A stretch of DNA of 64,000 nucleotides from Blasia pusilla. Lineage: Eukaryota > Marchantiophyta > Marchantiopsida > Blasiales. Positions 61,954 through 64,000 of the stretch are shown piece after piece (the first letter of the stretch is position 1; the number at the start of each line of letters is the position of its first letter). The notes under the pieces are model-generated. The model made no database searches. It saw only the letters and a program-made list of their open reading frames with translations, and was not told where the DNA came from. The translations under genes were made by a program, and so were the position numbers. The stretch spans positions 15,190,001 through 15,254,000 of the forward strand of contig CM114271.1 of assembly GCA_050084515.1 (NCBI GenBank), in the 5' to 3' direction.

Positions 61954-62417
61954 ATGAACCCATTCTCCTGTTTTCGAGGTCAGCCATCACCTGCCCGGCC
62001 ACCGGGAAAGGCTCCTCGAGCAGGAATTGATCCCAGTAAAGGTGCAAAGCCAGTTCGTCTCCGACCTTTGAATGCTTCCCGACCCAATTCACCTCCAATC
62101 CAGAAAGCAAATGAATCTCTGCCTTCAAATCCGAGTTCTGGGACCGGCTTGACTGAGAAAGCAAGAGCACAGTTGCCCGCGAAAGACACAGCCGTGCCTG
62201 CCACACGACGAGAGGAATCGCCCAAGACAATAAGCGATCCACTATTTCCTCCGAGGCCAGTCGTTTCATCCACGCAAAAAGGGCCCCTCCGCGAGATGAC
62301 GAGACGGCCGAACGATGTGGGCAAGCAAGGGGATCCCGACGATCCATTTGCTTGCACTCACCTGACTCAACTCATGCCCATATCGCCCATCCCGTCCACG
62401 TACAGATCACAATCTGG
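61954..62417 (+). CDS. Possible first exon of an unrecognised host gene
   Basis: An open frame (in phase with an upstream ATG at 61,768) starts MNPFSCFRGQPSPARPPGKA. It continues as a Pro/Ser/Arg-rich, disordered-looking 154 residues to RSQSG, where GTAGGT offers a donor site. GC and codon use differ from the retroelement sequence around it. No domain is recognised. Downstream frames at 62,757-63,107 and 63,319-63,612 could be further exons but show no domain and no proven splice link. It could also be chance. Confidence 0.35.
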
Positions 62418-64000
62418 GTAGGTGCCTTCTCCGCTCATTTAACTCCTCGTACTCAAATCAGATCAGCTGTTGAAATCTGGGAATCATTAGGAGCAAGGAT
62501 TGCTGATCGTGCATCGAACTCCTCGCAATCAAATCGGTTCTTGAAGTTTATTGGTTGAGGAATTCGAGAGGTCGCATCCGTTGGTTGTCTCCAAGAACCT
62601 TGAGGCATCTAGGACTGATGAAGCTTGATTGTTTTGAAGTCACAGAAAAGAGAATCAGTATCGATCAGTGATGGCACTGATGGGTAGACGACCAGTTCTG
62701 CCCTCTTCCTATCCACAAACTGCCACGAACCTCTTTGGGAAAGACTAGTAGTTGAGATGCCGCAGGAACTGGTCAACCATCAATGCGTTTGTTGTAATGG
62801 AGAGACAGCCCTTCTAAACGGTTTACGGCTTTTGAGGTGTTCGTTTGTGAGAAATCACATCACTATTGACACTCGGGCGGACTCGCAGGGGCATGGGCAA
62901 CAAATTGCAGGACTTGGGGAGTGTAGCCAAGCCAAATCACAGCAGGTGGGCAAATTCGTAAGCTTTAATAATGAAGAGAGAAGGAATCAATCAACTTCTT
63001 GTCTATGGGACTTGGATATACAAGACTTGCTGCACCAAAGCATGCCCGATCTAGCAAAAGAAGACAGGACAGCCCCAGGTGTTCCAACTCTAGCAACCAT
63101 ACACTGATGAGGGAATTCAGCAATCTCAACCAGATTCCTACCGAGCATGAAAGCACTCACCCTTAAGTCAGGGCTCTGGAAGAGTCCAGGAAATGCCGAG
63201 TAATGGTAGCTGCAACTGAAAGGTGCCGCTTTGCAGCGTGGAGTTTGTTTGACTTGCAATCTCAGCATAGTCTTCACTTTTCGTGAGTTGAAAGTTTCTC
63301 CTCTCCCTCCATATCTGAATGTGGCCAGTGCTTGGATTAGCTCAGTGGGTATGGGGCCGGAAAGATAAAAAGCTTGTTCAGTTGGTTTCGCAAAATTCAT
63401 GGAATTGCAGTACTGTCTCTTCCTTTCCCCTTCATTTCCTAGCAGTGGGTTCTTCCTTTTGCAAAGCTCCTCATGTATATATCAACTGTCAGAGATGTGG
63501 GTGTTTGTACAGCGAATCCAACATGTTCTTGCTAGTACTTTTAGGAAAATCATCGACTGACATGCTTAATTCTCTCAAGTCGCATATTCTTAAAAGCTTC
63601 GAAAGCTCTTGATCTTAGAAATTTAGAAAGATGGTCATCATAGAGAAAGTCCTCATTCAGCAGTTTCATCGCGTCTCCGGCACTGCCCTGGATGGGTGCG
63701 GGGGGAGGACGAGGTGCAGAAATTATCATATTAAAGGCGGAGGCTCCGTCATGTTGTGTTCAGAGCTAACCTTACATAGTATTGTTGGTGGGGAGGTTCC
63801 AGTATCAGCTAAACGCTATCTACTGACTGGGGGACCCGAAAACGTTTCTTACCAGTACAGCAGATTATGGCAGTGTACGTAGGCTATTTTCCGTACGAAC
63901 AACTCTGGTAACACCAACTTTACACTTTCATAGTGTTGTGTGAGTGCTAACCATCCATAGTGTTGTTCGTGGGGACCTTCAAGAATCGTCCAAGAAACAA
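62418..64000. other. Unassigned right end
   Basis: Open frames on both strands (for example 62,757-63,107 plus and 63,400-62,987 minus) overlap and show no known motif. Near 63,770 and 63,958 the string 'atagtrttgttsgtgggga' is repeated. It may include exons of the gene starting at 61.9 kb. Confidence 0.35.

Noticed and set aside
62987-63400. 137-residue minus-strand frame near the right end
   Set aside because: No domain, overlaps plus-strand frames of equal quality; left unassigned.

Overview
This window looks like plant nuclear DNA. It has a host gene with GT-AG introns, a second host gene of a type I know from chloroplast biology, long AT-rich gene-poor stretches, and many decayed plant-type retrotransposons (Ty3/gypsy, Ty1/copia, a LINE-like relic), MITE-like pieces, mini- and microsatellites. 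A seed-free land plant is my best guess, but this is inference from the retroelement type; nothing here fixes the species. No prokaryotic gene organisation, rRNA, tRNA or CRISPR array was recognised.

Layout: 1-3.5 kb holds most of a 4-coumarate:CoA ligase-like gene on the minus strand, running off the left edge. 3.5-6.7 kb is GC-richer and unassigned. 6.9-7.1 kb is a MITE-like element. 7.5-11.2 kb is retroelement copy A (minus), joined head to head at 11.2 kb to a plus-strand LTR and gag fragment (E, 11.2-14.0 kb). 14-25 kb is AT-rich and gene-poor. 24.9-28.6 kb is retroelement D (minus), whose integrase is fused in frame to a Ty1/copia pol tail and LTR. 28.6-29.7 kb is a Ty1/copia gag-protease relic (plus). 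29.7-36 kb is gene-poor. 36.05-37.62 kb is a triplicated 524-bp unit. 37.85-44.86 kb is retroelement copy B (minus), the most complete. 45.2-46.6 kb is an inverted partner of 16.8-18.3 kb. 50.7-53.7 kb is a PSB33/TEF5-like gene whose large intron carries a dead LINE. 55.2-60.0 kb is retroelement copy C (plus). 60.4-61.6 kb holds two minisatellites, followed by a possible host exon at 61.9-62.4 kb.

The main discovery is the Ty3/gypsy family of copies A, B and C (E is a gag fragment of it and D a relative). In B and C the order is gag - aspartic protease - DNA cytosine-5 methyltransferase - reverse transcriptase. B continues through RNase H and integrase to a C-terminal PHD finger and then the LTR. 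The element therefore carried a DNA-methylation writer domain inside pol and a predicted chromatin reader at the end of integrase. All copies seen are broken, and many of their stop codons look like C-to-T changes, as expected if the copies were themselves heavily methylated. Copy A has lost methyltransferase, RT, RNase H and the integrase core in one deletion.
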